DNA of 64,000 bases from G963662905 sp963676725 (GTDB taxonomy: Bacteria; Bacteroidota; Bacteroidia; Bacteroidales; WRLA01). This document shows positions 19,378 through 29,118 of this stretch, piece by piece. The stretch lies in the NCBI GenBank assembly GCA_963676725.1, contig OY781463.1, positions 2,666,001 to 2,730,000 of the forward strand, in the 5' to 3' direction. Each line of letters begins with the position of its first letter. The stretch's first letter is position 1. The position numbers were made by a program, and so were the translations under genes. The notes under the pieces were generated by a model, which was not told where the DNA came from, did no database searches, and saw only the letters and a list, made by a program, of their open reading frames with translations.

Positions 19378-22300
19378 ATGCTACAACACAGATCTATGAA
19401 AAATGACTTTGCTGACACGAACGCTCAAATTGAAAAAACCGAAAAGCTTCTGAAAAAGTTAATGAATGAGAAACCAATAAATCAGAAGCACTCGCCTATT
19501 TTGGATGAATTAAATGCATCTATTTCTGAACTAAAACAAAAACTTCGTACACAGAATGAAGCATTAGCAAAATCCCAAACAGAATTAGGAACAGCACAGC
19601 AAAAACTTGCTGATGCAGATACTAAATTACATGCTAAAGAAAACATAAACTCTCTCAATGAAGTTTTTATTGAGCTTAACTTGGAAGGAAATATCGTTGA
19701 TGCCAACAGCAAAGCTTGCGAAGTATTAGGCTACTCCCGAAAAAAAATCATAGGAAAAAACTGGGTAAACGATTTTATCCCAAAGGAATACCAAGAATTA
19801 AACAGAAAAGTCCTTCAAAAAATATTATCCGAAAAAAATACTGAAACAATTAAGCCGGTAGAAACACCTATTCTCACAAAGAATAATACTCATGGCCGTA
19901 TTTTCTGGAAAAGCATTATCCCAAAAACGAAACTGGGGGTAATGAACAGTTTACAATGCACCGGTGAAGACGTGAGTAAAAACAAAAAAACAGAAACACA
20001 ACTTCTGAGCGAAAGGGAACAATTAAAGCTGGTCATGGAAAGCGCCCATATTGGTTGGTGGGATTGGGACATTCCATCAGGAAAAGAATCCTATAACGAC
20101 ATTTTACCGGAAAGCCTTGGATATACATTAAATGAGATTAAGCCTCATATTTCTTGGTGGGAAAACAGAATCCACAAGGACGATATACAGCAAGTGTACC
20201 AAGACTTGGAAAAACATTTTTCAAAAGAAACAACATACTACAGTAATCAACATCGTCTATTGTGCAAATCCGGTCAATATGAGTGGTTTCAGGATTATGG
20301 CAAGGTCGTAGAACGCGATCTTGAGGGCAAGCCAATAAGGATGATTGGCACATTACGGAATATTGACAAGCATAAAAAAGCAGAAAAAACCATATTAGAA
20401 AGTGAAGAACGTTTTCGTTTTCTTTCTGATGTCTCTTTTGAAGGCATTGTTATTCATGAAGACGGAATCCTTATTGATGCGAACCATTCTTTCGAACGCA
20501 TTTCCGGTTATACGAAAGAAGAAGCATTAGGGAAAAATATATTTTTAGGACTAGTAGGTGAACAGGCTCTATTACAAGCAAATAGAAATATAAAGAAAAA
20601 TCACGCAAAACCATATGTTGTAGAAGCAAAACGCAAAAACGGGGAAAAATTTTGGGCTGAAATAGAAGGCCGTGATACTATTCGTAATGGAAAAAGCATA
20701 CGCATTGTAGCCATTAGGGATGTCAGTGAAAAAATAAATGCACAAAATGCAAAAAAAGAAAGTGAAGAAAAATACCGTTTAGTTATAAATAATTCGCAGG
20801 AAGGAATTTTTGTTGCCCATAATAATCGCTTTGTATATGTCAACCCAAGCATTGAAACACTCTCCGGTTATTCTGCTAATGAATTAATCGGCAGTGATTT
20901 TGTTCATTATATTGCTGAAGAAGACAGAGAAAGGATTAATGAAAACAATAAAAATCGATTGAAAGGCAATAAAATCCCATCTTATGAATTTCGCTTTGTT
21001 CATAAAAATGACGGGAAACGGTGGGTACACATTCATGCAACAACAATTAATTGGGAAGGAAAAAATGCTGTACTCTGTTTCCTGACGGATATACACAACC
21101 AAAAACTGGCTGAAAAAGACCTTAAAGCAAGCGAAAAGAAATTCCGTACATACATACAATCCTCTCCAACAGCCGTTTTTATTGCCAATGCTCAGGCCAA
21201 ATATACGTTTGTAAATCAGGCAGCAGCCGATATGTTAGGCTACACCATCGACGAACTTCTTGAAAAGCATATTTATGAAGTAGTAGAACCTACCAGAAAA
21301 GAGAATATCAATAGCTTTCGTGAACTTAAAGAAAAAGGGATAATAGAAAGCACAGAAAAAAAATTATGCAAAAAAAATGGAGAGATAATTGATATGCATC
21401 TTGATGCTGTAAAAATATCCGACAACGAATTCATGGCCTTTTGCAGGGATATCAGTAAATTAAAAAATTATGAACGCGAACTAGAAAACGCCAATACGCA
21501 ATACCGCCTGCTGAACCAGGAACTCCAAAACAGTAATAAAAATCTAAAACAGACTAATGAAGACCTAAAGATCGCCAAACAAAGGGCAGAAGAATCTGAC
21601 CGTTTGAAATCAGCTTTTCTTGCAAATATGAGCCATGAAATAAGAACCCCAATGAACGGAATACTCGGCTTTGCTAATCTACTCAAAGAATCAGGGCTCA
21701 GTGGCGAAAAAATATCAAAATATATCGACATCATTAATAGAAGCGGAAAGCGTATGCTCAATATTATCAATGATTTAATTGATATTTCTAAGATTGAGGC
21801 AGGGCAGATGGAAGTGCATCATTCTGACGTAAATATAAACCAAATCATTGAAGACCAGTATCATTTCTTTAAGCAGGAAGTGGAACAAAAAGGAATGCAA
21901 TTGCAGCGGCACATAAGCTTACCCGATTCCCTTGCCAGAATAAATACAGATGAAGAAAAATTATATGCTGTACTAACAAATCTTATAAAAAATGCAATAA
22001 AGTATAGCACCGAAGGAAAAATACACTTTGGATATACATATGAGGACCAAAGCTTGGAATTCTTTGTTAAAGATTCAGGAATAGGCATTCCCATTCATCG
22101 CCAAGATGCTATTTTCGACCGCTTTGTACAAGCAGATATTGAAGATACAAAGGCCAAAGAAGGTGCAGGGCTGGGGCTTGCCATTGCGAAAGCTTATGTA
22201 GAAATGCTCGGGGGGAATATCCGCCTTCGTTCAAAAGAATTGATCGGCACAACATTTTACTTTACGCTGCCCTATGAAATTGCTGCCCCATCCTTCCCTA

Positions 22301-22695
22301 CGGAAACAGAAAAACCTACAAGCAAAAAAACAGTAAACTTGCAAAAAATCCTTATTGTTGAAGATGATGAAACTTCTTCATTGCACTTATCATTAACCAT
22401 GAAAAAAATTGCTAAAGAAATCATCTATGCAAAATCAGGAAAAAAAGCTGTTGAAATTTGTAAAGCACATCCCGAAATAGAATTAATACTTATGGATATT
22501 AAACTACCGGAAATGGATGGGTATACGGCGACAAAACTGATTCGGAAATTCAATTCCAACATTATAATAATTGCACAAACAGCTTATGCACTTGCAGGGG
22601 AAAAACAAAAGGCATTGGATGCAGGCTGCAATGGATATCTGAGCAAACCTATTGATACGCAGGCATTATTTACTGAGTTGAACCAGTATTTTTAG
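19378..22695 (+). CDS. Coiled-coil, five-PAS hybrid histidine kinase
   Basis: 1105 aa from the ATG at 19378; a TTG seven codons upstream is possible but less likely, and a further ATG at 19396 is an alternative. A heptad-rich N-terminal coiled coil (about 10-85) precedes five PAS domains (about 95-205, 215-330, 335-450, 455-575, 580-700), a linker coiled coil, HisKA (His near 753, MSHEIRTPMNG), HATPase (LIKNAIKYS, DSGIGIP, GAGLGL) and a receiver (about 990-1100, LMDIKLP, SKPI). No membrane helix is visible, so it is cytosolic; the PAS array could bind small molecules or cofactors and mediate dimer signalling. It has its own promoter and is separated from the upstream array by a repeat-rich gap, so it is probably a single-gene unit. 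Confidence 0.92.
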   Translation: MLQHRSMKNDFADTNAQIEKTEKLLKKLMNEKPINQKHSPILDELNASISELKQKLRTQNEALAKSQTELGTAQQKLADADTKLHAKENINSLNEVFIELNLEGNIVDANSKACEVLGYSRKKIIGKNWVNDFIPKEYQELNRKVLQKILSEKNTETIKPVETPILTKNNTHGRIFWKSIIPKTKLGVMNSLQCTGEDVSKNKKTETQLLSEREQLKLVMESAHIGWWDWDIPSGKESYNDILPESLGYTLNEIKPHISWWENRIHKDDIQQVYQDLEKHFSKETTYYSNQHRLLCKSGQYEWFQDYGKVVERDLEGKPIRMIGTLRNIDKHKKAEKTILESEERFRFLSDVSFEGIVIHEDGILIDANHSFERISGYTKEEALGKNIFLGLVGEQALLQANRNIKKNHAKPYVVEAKRKNGEKFWAEIEGRDTIRNGKSIRIVAIRDVSEKINAQNAKKESEEKYRLVINNSQEGIFVAHNNRFVYVNPSIETLSGYSANELIGSDFVHYIAEEDRERINENNKNRLKGNKIPSYEFRFVHKNDGKRWVHIHATTINWEGKNAVLCFLTDIHNQKLAEKDLKASEKKFRTYIQSSPTAVFIANAQAKYTFVNQAAADMLGYTIDELLEKHIYEVVEPTRKENINSFRELKEKGIIESTEKKLCKKNGEIIDMHLDAVKISDNEFMAFCRDISKLKNYERELENANTQYRLLNQELQNSNKNLKQTNEDLKIAKQRAEESDRLKSAFLANMSHEIRTPMNGILGFANLLKESGLSGEKISKYIDIINRSGKRMLNIINDLIDISKIEAGQMEVHHSDVNINQIIEDQYHFFKQEVEQKGMQLQRHISLPDSLARINTDEEKLYAVLTNLIKNAIKYSTEGKIHFGYTYEDQSLEFFVKDSGIGIPIHRQDAIFDRFVQADIEDTKAKEGAGLGLAIAKAYVEMLGGNIRLRSKELIGTTFYFTLPYEIAAPSFPTETEKPTSKKTVNLQKILIVEDDETSSLHLSLTMKKIAKEIIYAKSGKKAVEICKAHPEIELILMDIKLPEMDGYTATKLIRKFNSNIIIIAQTAYALAGEKQKALDAGCNGYLSKPIDTQALFTELNQYF

Positions 22696-22852
22696 ACAAG
22701 CAACAAAAATCTATAAGAAACAAAGCAGACACAAACATTCGACCTCGCTGAGGTCGGATAGAAACGTGGGCAGCTATCCCATAAACATTCAATCAAGCCG
22801 AGATTGGCCCAAAGCAAAGAGCTAAGGCTATATCGATAACAAACAAAACGCA

Positions 22853-22954
22853 CCTGACTTCGGTAATACGCACCCTAAAAGACAAAATTAAATTTATAAC
22901 ACATTTATTTATAGGTAATTAAATTATTGTAGGGTGATGCGTATCGAAGTCAGG
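22853..22954. repeat. Hairpin-forming dispersed repeat, copy C
   Basis: The best-preserved copy: left end CCTGACTTCG, right end CGAAGTCAGG (10-bp perfect terminal inverted repeat), with ACCCTA and TAGGGT also pairing further in. It lies between two convergent kinase genes together with a small dyad at about 22740-22757 (CGACCTC/GAGGTCG) and could also help to end transcription from both sides. Confidence 0.8.
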
Positions 22955-22977
22955 AATATTATGCACGTCTTTTAATA

Positions 22978-25900
22978 CTATTTTTGCCAGTTTCGAAGAA
23001 TACCCATAAGCGATGCTCTGCGAATCGGTTTTAGCAAACACGCATCGCAACCCGACCGAATTGCTTTATCGCTATTCCCTTCCATTCCAAAAGCAGTAAT
23101 CGCAATAATAAAAACCGATTTATTCTTTTGACGAATAATTTCCGTCGCTTTAAATCCATCCAGTTTAGGCATTTTTAAATCCATCAAAACGAGGTCAATT
23201 TCAGGATGCCTTTCCATAATATTGAGCACCTCCTCACCATTATCTGCAATATACACTTTTGCATGACTTCCCTCGAACATAAATTGAAGCAGACTTCTAC
23301 TGTTCTGATCGTCTTCCGCAATTAGAATATGATGGCCGCTTAAACTCAAAGCATCCTCACTACTGTATGCAGGCTCAGTATCTTCAATTTCTACGGCACC
23401 CGGAATCGTAAAGAAAAAGCAAGAACCCTGATCAGGTTCAGATTCAAGCCAAATACGACCACCAAGTAATTCAAGCAATCGAACGGTTGTATGCAAACCC
23501 AAACCAATTCCGCCAAATTTTCGTGTAAAACTATCATCGGCCTGCCTAAAACGCTCAAAAATAAGATGCTGATGTTCCGGTCTTATACCAATACCTGTGT
23601 CCTTTACAAAAAACACGCATTCATGAGCATCATTAAAGTGATAACCAAAAATAATACTCCCCTTTTCAGTAAACTTAACAGCGTTGGTTAACAGATAATT
23701 AAAAATTTGCTTAAAACGACCTTCATCCGTATATACAAGATCTCCCACATGCCCTGAGGGTATTTCAACATTCAAAAGGACATCATTTTTTCCTGTTTTC
23801 GACAATAAAGATCTTGATGAATTTAATATATCAAGAAGCACCCCTTCAAGTTCTAAGGTCTGAAGCTTTAGTTTTGCTTCTCCGGAATCGATGAGTGCAA
23901 TATTCAAAATATCCTCAATAATATTCAGCAAATCTTTTCCGCTACCATTAATAAGCTGGCTATATTCCAGTACATCCTCTGCCTCAAACTCTTCTTCTAA
24001 TAATAATTCCGAGAATCCAATTATCGAATTCAAGGGAGTACGTAATTCATGGCTCATCGTTGCCATAAAGGCGGACTTAAGCGCATCACTTTCTTCAGCT
24101 CTTTTCTTTGCTTGAATCAGATTCTGCTCATATTCCTGATCATGAATCCTGCTATGCAGCAAAGGCGCCATATACTGGCATTTTGCTTCAACAAAAACCC
24201 TGTCATTTTCAGTATAACCTCCGCCCTCTTTATCTCCAAGAACAATCAGGCCAATAAGTTCCTCATGGAATATAATAGGCACCGACAAAGAACTTTGAAG
24301 TTGCACATGCCCTTGAGGTAATGAAAGCCCTTGGTTTTTAATGATTGATTTTTTTTGAATAAGGCTTTTACCCCATGAGCCACCCCATTGATCTCGCGTA
24401 AAAATAATGGATTTATCTGCCATTTTGCACTGATCCCATATCTCATCTGTCATTGATTGTGAAACAAGATCGCCGGCTTTATTTATATATCCAAAAAAAC
24501 CAAATTTGCTTTTTGTCTCCACTCGTAAAATAGATAAGACCTTACTATACAACTCTTTATTTCCCGCTGTAGCAAAAACAGTTGATATATGGCCACGTAC
24601 TTCTAGTTCTCGTTGCTGTTGTTTTTGCTTTTGCTCGGCTTTTTTAATTTCAGTAACATCATGCACAGAGCCAATATAAAACTGTATTGCCCCACTACCA
24701 ATTGCACGAATTGCCACAGCACTCTCACGTACATGAATCACCCGCCCGTCTTTTGTAAGCCAATCTGCGTCAAACCTACTAATTTCGCCATCCTTTTCGA
24801 TAATCTCTTTAAATAAGTCCCGTTTTTTCGGATCTAAATATCCGGTTACACTCAAATCGCGCTCTTTAACTTCATCAAAAGAGGAATATCCAAGCATATT
24901 CAATAATGCAGGATTGGCCGACAATATTTCTCCATCCGGTGTTGATTTATAGAGACCAATAGTAGAATTTTTAAAGATAGAATAGAAGTTCTCCTTGGTT
25001 TCATGCAGATCTGTTTCCATCTTTTTTCTCTCCGTTATATCAATTCCCGTAGAGATAATATGGCCATTAGGCAATTTAAAATTGGCCCATAACTGATTTC
25101 GTATATTCCCATTTTTATCTAATGGCATAAATTCTTTAAAAGTACCATCGCACCTTAATAAGCTATCTTTCACCAAATTCTGCAGATCTTTATCCGGATA
25201 GAGAGCAGAAAGCACATCCGGCATTGACTGAATTTCCTCAAAAGAATAGCCGAGCATTTGTTCACAACGATCATTCCAAAGCACACAATTGCCTTCTGCA
25301 TCAAAAGAATCGATCATAATTGGTGCATTTTTATAAATCATGCGAAAGCGCGTTTCGCTATCAAGCACCTTTTGTTCCGCAATTTTAGAGGCGGTTATAT
25401 CGCTTGTATGCCCAAAAGTAGTGAACCCATTTTTTGTTGGGATTGCTCTGCCTGTAGACCGAAACCAGGCATTACTTCCATCCCCTTTAAGCACCTCATA
25501 CTCCATACTAACAATAGACCCGGGATCTGCCGCACCTTCCTTAAATTTCTCCTTTATATACAATAAGTATTTAGGCACTACCCTGGAAAAATAAACAGAC
25601 CAATCATTTTTAATGGTCCCGGGAGGCAATGCCAAAAATTCGTCAACAACCGAAGAAATATACGTATTGCTAAAATCTCCATCAACTGACATATCGGCCC
25701 GCCACAAAATTGTCGGAATATTCGTAAATAGTTCTTCAGCCTCCCTCCGCTTTACCACCAAAGCGTTCTCAAGGTCTTTTAAGTGAGTTATATCAAGAAT
25801 AACTACTATTACGGCATCTACATTGCCGGCAGAATCATATAATGGGGAAGCACTAATTTCAACATGAAATTCTTTTCCATCATCATGTTTAAAAATAAAA

Positions 25901-26256
25901 GGTTCATTTCTATAATGTTCGCCTAGAAATGCGCGTGGCCCGGGCATATCGTTATTCATTACAGAAGTTTTACCATCAGGCTTAAAAAAATGAACATTGA
26001 CAAGCTTACGGTCTTTTAAGGGCACTTTCATTTCGCTATCGATTGGAACACCAAAGAGCATTTTTGAAAGATCATTCTGAGCAAGAATATGATAATGATT
26101 GTCGATTTTACGAATTAAGTGCGCAGCAAAAGGTGCATATTTAATGAGTGCCTGAAAAAAATGGATATAATTCTCTTTTTCTTGTCGCGCCGCTGACAAT
26201 TCTGCTTCAAGCCTTTCTATACGATCCAGTAAATCCTGATGTCCCATGTGCCCCAT
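22978..26256 (-). CDS. PAS-GAF hybrid histidine kinase
   Basis: 1092 aa, no membrane segment. A short N-terminal coiled coil is followed by four PAS domains (about 32-165, 175-295, 300-420, 425-545), a GAF domain (about 555-720), HisKA (His near 735, MSHELRTPLNS), HATPase (LLTNAVKFT, DTGIGIR, GGIGLGL) and a C-terminal receiver (about 972-1090, LMDLKMP, LKPI). The transmitter (HELRTPLNS) differs from the HEIRTPMNG cassette of the + strand genes, so it belongs to a different subfamily. It starts 5 bp after the stop of the kinase at 28787-26262 and is almost certainly co-transcribed with it; that partner lacks a receiver while this protein has one, so the pair may form one phosphorelay (inference). 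Confidence 0.92.
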   Translation of the reverse strand: MGHMGHQDLLDRIERLEAELSAARQEKENYIHFFQALIKYAPFAAHLIRKIDNHYHILAQNDLSKMLFGVPIDSEMKVPLKDRKLVNVHFFKPDGKTSVMNNDMPGPRAFLGEHYRNEPFIFKHDDGKEFHVEISASPLYDSAGNVDAVIVVILDITHLKDLENALVVKRREAEELFTNIPTILWRADMSVDGDFSNTYISSVVDEFLALPPGTIKNDWSVYFSRVVPKYLLYIKEKFKEGAADPGSIVSMEYEVLKGDGSNAWFRSTGRAIPTKNGFTTFGHTSDITASKIAEQKVLDSETRFRMIYKNAPIMIDSFDAEGNCVLWNDRCEQMLGYSFEEIQSMPDVLSALYPDKDLQNLVKDSLLRCDGTFKEFMPLDKNGNIRNQLWANFKLPNGHIISTGIDITERKKMETDLHETKENFYSIFKNSTIGLYKSTPDGEILSANPALLNMLGYSSFDEVKERDLSVTGYLDPKKRDLFKEIIEKDGEISRFDADWLTKDGRVIHVRESAVAIRAIGSGAIQFYIGSVHDVTEIKKAEQKQKQQQRELEVRGHISTVFATAGNKELYSKVLSILRVETKSKFGFFGYINKAGDLVSQSMTDEIWDQCKMADKSIIFTRDQWGGSWGKSLIQKKSIIKNQGLSLPQGHVQLQSSLSVPIIFHEELIGLIVLGDKEGGGYTENDRVFVEAKCQYMAPLLHSRIHDQEYEQNLIQAKKRAEESDALKSAFMATMSHELRTPLNSIIGFSELLLEEEFEAEDVLEYSQLINGSGKDLLNIIEDILNIALIDSGEAKLKLQTLELEGVLLDILNSSRSLLSKTGKNDVLLNVEIPSGHVGDLVYTDEGRFKQIFNYLLTNAVKFTEKGSIIFGYHFNDAHECVFFVKDTGIGIRPEHQHLIFERFRQADDSFTRKFGGIGLGLHTTVRLLELLGGRIWLESEPDQGSCFFFTIPGAVEIEDTEPAYSSEDALSLSGHHILIAEDDQNSRSLLQFMFEGSHAKVYIADNGEEVLNIMERHPEIDLVLMDLKMPKLDGFKATEIIRQKNKSVFIIAITAFGMEGNSDKAIRSGCDACLLKPIRRASLMGILRNWQK

Positions 26257-26261
26257 ATGCT

Positions 26262-28787
26262 TTATATTTTCTTATGTGGTAAATTAATATAAAAAGCACT
26301 GCCCTTTTCCGGCATGCTCTCCACATCTATAGAACCCCTATTTAATTCAATAAAATATTTACAAATTTTTAGCCCCAAACTAAAACCTTTCTCCCCTTCT
26401 GTTCCCCTGCTTTTGTGATCGTGATCCAAACTAAACAGTTTTTCTACAAGCTGTTTCTCCATCCCAATACCATTATCCCTAATGCAAATCTGATCTGTAT
26501 TTTGGAAAGCCCGAACTGATACTTCTACGGTACCACCTATTTGTGTAAATTTAATGGCATTTGATATTAGGTTACGGCATACCGTAGTCATCATTTCTGG
26601 ATCAGCAAATACTGTATAAGTTAGAGGCACATTATTGTACAAACTAATTTTCTTTTTTTGCGCAGCAGTCTCTAAAACACTAAAACACTGCGCAATAACT
26701 CTATTTAATTGCAGCGCAACAGGAAGCACTTGCACATGTTTCCTTTGAGCAAAAGACCATTGCATCAGTGATTCCAAAAGTTCCATTACCGATTGAGAGG
26801 ATTTATAGATCATTTGTGTATAATCTCTAATTTCCTGTTCTGTAGTTTGTTCTGTATCCTGAAGCAAAATTTCGGCAAAACTTTGAATATTACCAATAGG
26901 AACCCGCAAATCGTGGCCAATAATGCTAAAAAGCCTGTCCTTGGTATCATTTAGCTCCTGAAGCTGTACGGCTCTTTTCTCTAAGGCATCAAGAGTTTTA
27001 AATTTCTGCAAAAGCACCGAAAGGTATTCCCCAAAGCCTTCCACAATATGGGCGTCTCGATCGTTAAACTCCTTATTTTTACAAGCCAACATCATTAGGC
27101 CGCTAGTTTTCCCATCAAGTGTTAAAGGGGCAAAAAGCATTCCTGTAGGCAAATAATTTAGTTGAATTCCCTCATCATTTAACAGATCATATACACGATT
27201 TGTATAAACTACCTTTGCAGAATTTATCGCTTTATCTTTCAACTCCTTCAAAGCACCACGAATCAGCTCATTACAACTTACACCTGTTTGTTCATTTGCA
27301 AGATGCAGTAAAATCTGCTCTTCACCATTATCCTTAAAAATACTTAGCTGAGCTCCGTGGGCATTAATCGATCGAATGCAAGCTCGTACAATTTCTTGAG
27401 CTGCAGAACGCAGATCCTTGGCTTTTAATACAATATGTGCTGCAGCAAGCAGTTCTTCCACTTCCTTTTGATGCTGCTCAGAAGTTATCAATGCTTGGCG
27501 AAGCTCTGTAATATCCAATAATATTCCCTGATAATTAATCACTTTCCCCTTGCTATCCCGTTTTACTTTGGTCATATCTTTGACCCATTTTACATCACCC
27601 TTAGGAGTAAGTATACGATATGGTTGATGAACGTATTCAAAAATATTGGGATCATTAGAAAACTGCTCCACTTCCTCTGTAAGTCGATCAATATCCTCAG
27701 CATGTATCAATTCTGCATATGAAATTTTCCCTGAGAATAAATCCGAGGAATCAACGCCAAACAGGGAACGAACATTCTCCGACACATACTCAACCGGCCA
27801 TCCTTCTTCATTTTTCCAGACAAAAGCAACAGCAGGACTCTGATTTACAATATAATGAAGCCTTTCAAGCGCTAATTCAAATTTTTTACGTTCGGTAGTA
27901 TCATAAAAAACGCTTAGTTTATTTCCATTATCAAGAAGAATGTTTCGTATTGTCCTATACTCATCTTTTCCGGGCACTTTCATATCATAACTTGCAACAC
28001 TCTCACCCTCTGGCGTAAGCTGATCGTACACACACCAGGGGCAACGCTTATCAAGATCATATACAGCTTTATAGCAAATATCACCAAGTGAAGCATCCTC
28101 CAAAAGGCGCTCCATTGCTTTATTCATATACACAATCTCACAATCTTTAGACGTAATATATATTCCATCTACAAAGGAATCGAGTATGCGTCTTTGTTTT
28201 TCTTCCTGAAGTTTAAGCTGTTTTAAAGCTGTATTATATTGCGACACATCTTGATGTGTTCCGACCATTCTAATAAAACGACCCGCATTATCCTTGATGA
28301 AGACCCCTCGGGACAATATATCAACCCAATGGCCTTTCTTATGCTTCATCTGAAATTCAATGGAAAAAGGAAGCTGCTCATCCTCTTTGCACGCATCTAC
28401 CAGAGAATATACTCTTTGCACATCATCCGGATGAAGCAAATTATCGAAAACATCAAGTGTATTCTTTAGCTCTTCATCTGAATAACCAAGAATTTCTTTC
28501 CAACGTGCAGATAAATGGAGTTCACCAGTAAGGAGGTTCCAATCCCAAACGCCATCCGATGTAGCGGCCAGGGCCATTCTTAAGCGCTCTTCATTTTCTA
28601 AGAGTGTACTATTTTCCGAGATTGGGTCAATGTAAAAATGATCATGATCTTCTGCTATTAATAAGCTTTGTATATCCTTATCAGATTGAAAAACAGCCAA
28701 AAACTGCTCCATGCCCGGGCTATTGAGCATGGCTTCATCATAGGCTTTTAAACGAAATAATTCTTTTAATTCGTCAATTTTTTTCAT
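26262..28787 (-). CDS. PAS-GAF histidine kinase, one PAS with a CPWC motif
   Basis: 841 aa, cytosolic. PAS_3 (about 70-190), a second PAS (about 205-300) containing cysteines in CYKAVYDLDKRCPWC, a third PAS_3 (about 305-430), GAF (about 450-600), a coiled coil, HisKA (IGHDLRVPIGN, His near 623) and HATPase (LISNAIKFT, DNGIGME). The G2 box reads GFSLGL where GTGLGL is usual. There is no receiver domain. The clustered cysteines of the second PAS resemble PAS domains suspected of metal or redox sensing, but the ligand is unknown. It is the first gene of a two-kinase operon with the downstream hybrid kinase (5-bp spacing). Confidence 0.9.
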   Translation of the reverse strand: MKKIDELKELFRLKAYDEAMLNSPGMEQFLAVFQSDKDIQSLLIAEDHDHFYIDPISENSTLLENEERLRMALAATSDGVWDWNLLTGELHLSARWKEILGYSDEELKNTLDVFDNLLHPDDVQRVYSLVDACKEDEQLPFSIEFQMKHKKGHWVDILSRGVFIKDNAGRFIRMVGTHQDVSQYNTALKQLKLQEEKQRRILDSFVDGIYITSKDCEIVYMNKAMERLLEDASLGDICYKAVYDLDKRCPWCVYDQLTPEGESVASYDMKVPGKDEYRTIRNILLDNGNKLSVFYDTTERKKFELALERLHYIVNQSPAVAFVWKNEEGWPVEYVSENVRSLFGVDSSDLFSGKISYAELIHAEDIDRLTEEVEQFSNDPNIFEYVHQPYRILTPKGDVKWVKDMTKVKRDSKGKVINYQGILLDITELRQALITSEQHQKEVEELLAAAHIVLKAKDLRSAAQEIVRACIRSINAHGAQLSIFKDNGEEQILLHLANEQTGVSCNELIRGALKELKDKAINSAKVVYTNRVYDLLNDEGIQLNYLPTGMLFAPLTLDGKTSGLMMLACKNKEFNDRDAHIVEGFGEYLSVLLQKFKTLDALEKRAVQLQELNDTKDRLFSIIGHDLRVPIGNIQSFAEILLQDTEQTTEQEIRDYTQMIYKSSQSVMELLESLMQWSFAQRKHVQVLPVALQLNRVIAQCFSVLETAAQKKKISLYNNVPLTYTVFADPEMMTTVCRNLISNAIKFTQIGGTVEVSVRAFQNTDQICIRDNGIGMEKQLVEKLFSLDHDHKSRGTEGEKGFSLGLKICKYFIELNRGSIDVESMPEKGSAFYINLPHKKI

Positions 28788-29118
28788 ACTCTTTACTCCC
28801 CATTAGACTCATGCATCCAACTCTAGATTATTAGACACAAAACTGATGGCCTTTCTGCCTGCAATATAAGAAAATTTTCGATAGCGCCCTAATATTTAAG
28901 TTGCACAAAGGCTGTCAATCAGCAATGAAGCTTTTGACATCAGATATGTTTCCTTAGCATATTTGTTTTGCACTGTTTACTTGATTTGATCAAATAATCA
29001 CCAATCCTAAACAGTTATCTTCAGCAACTTAAACCGCTCATGCCAAGTCCTCAATCGTTTTCAGTCTCTGCCTGAAAATACAAAATTTACGCAGGAACAG
29101 ACAAAATTGCATTAACGC
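28788..29118. other. Gap between two kinase transcription units
   Basis: 331 bp without a credible gene, RNA or repeat. I looked for a TAnnTTTG box on the - strand ahead of the 28787 gene and saw none that was convincing. Confidence 0.5.
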
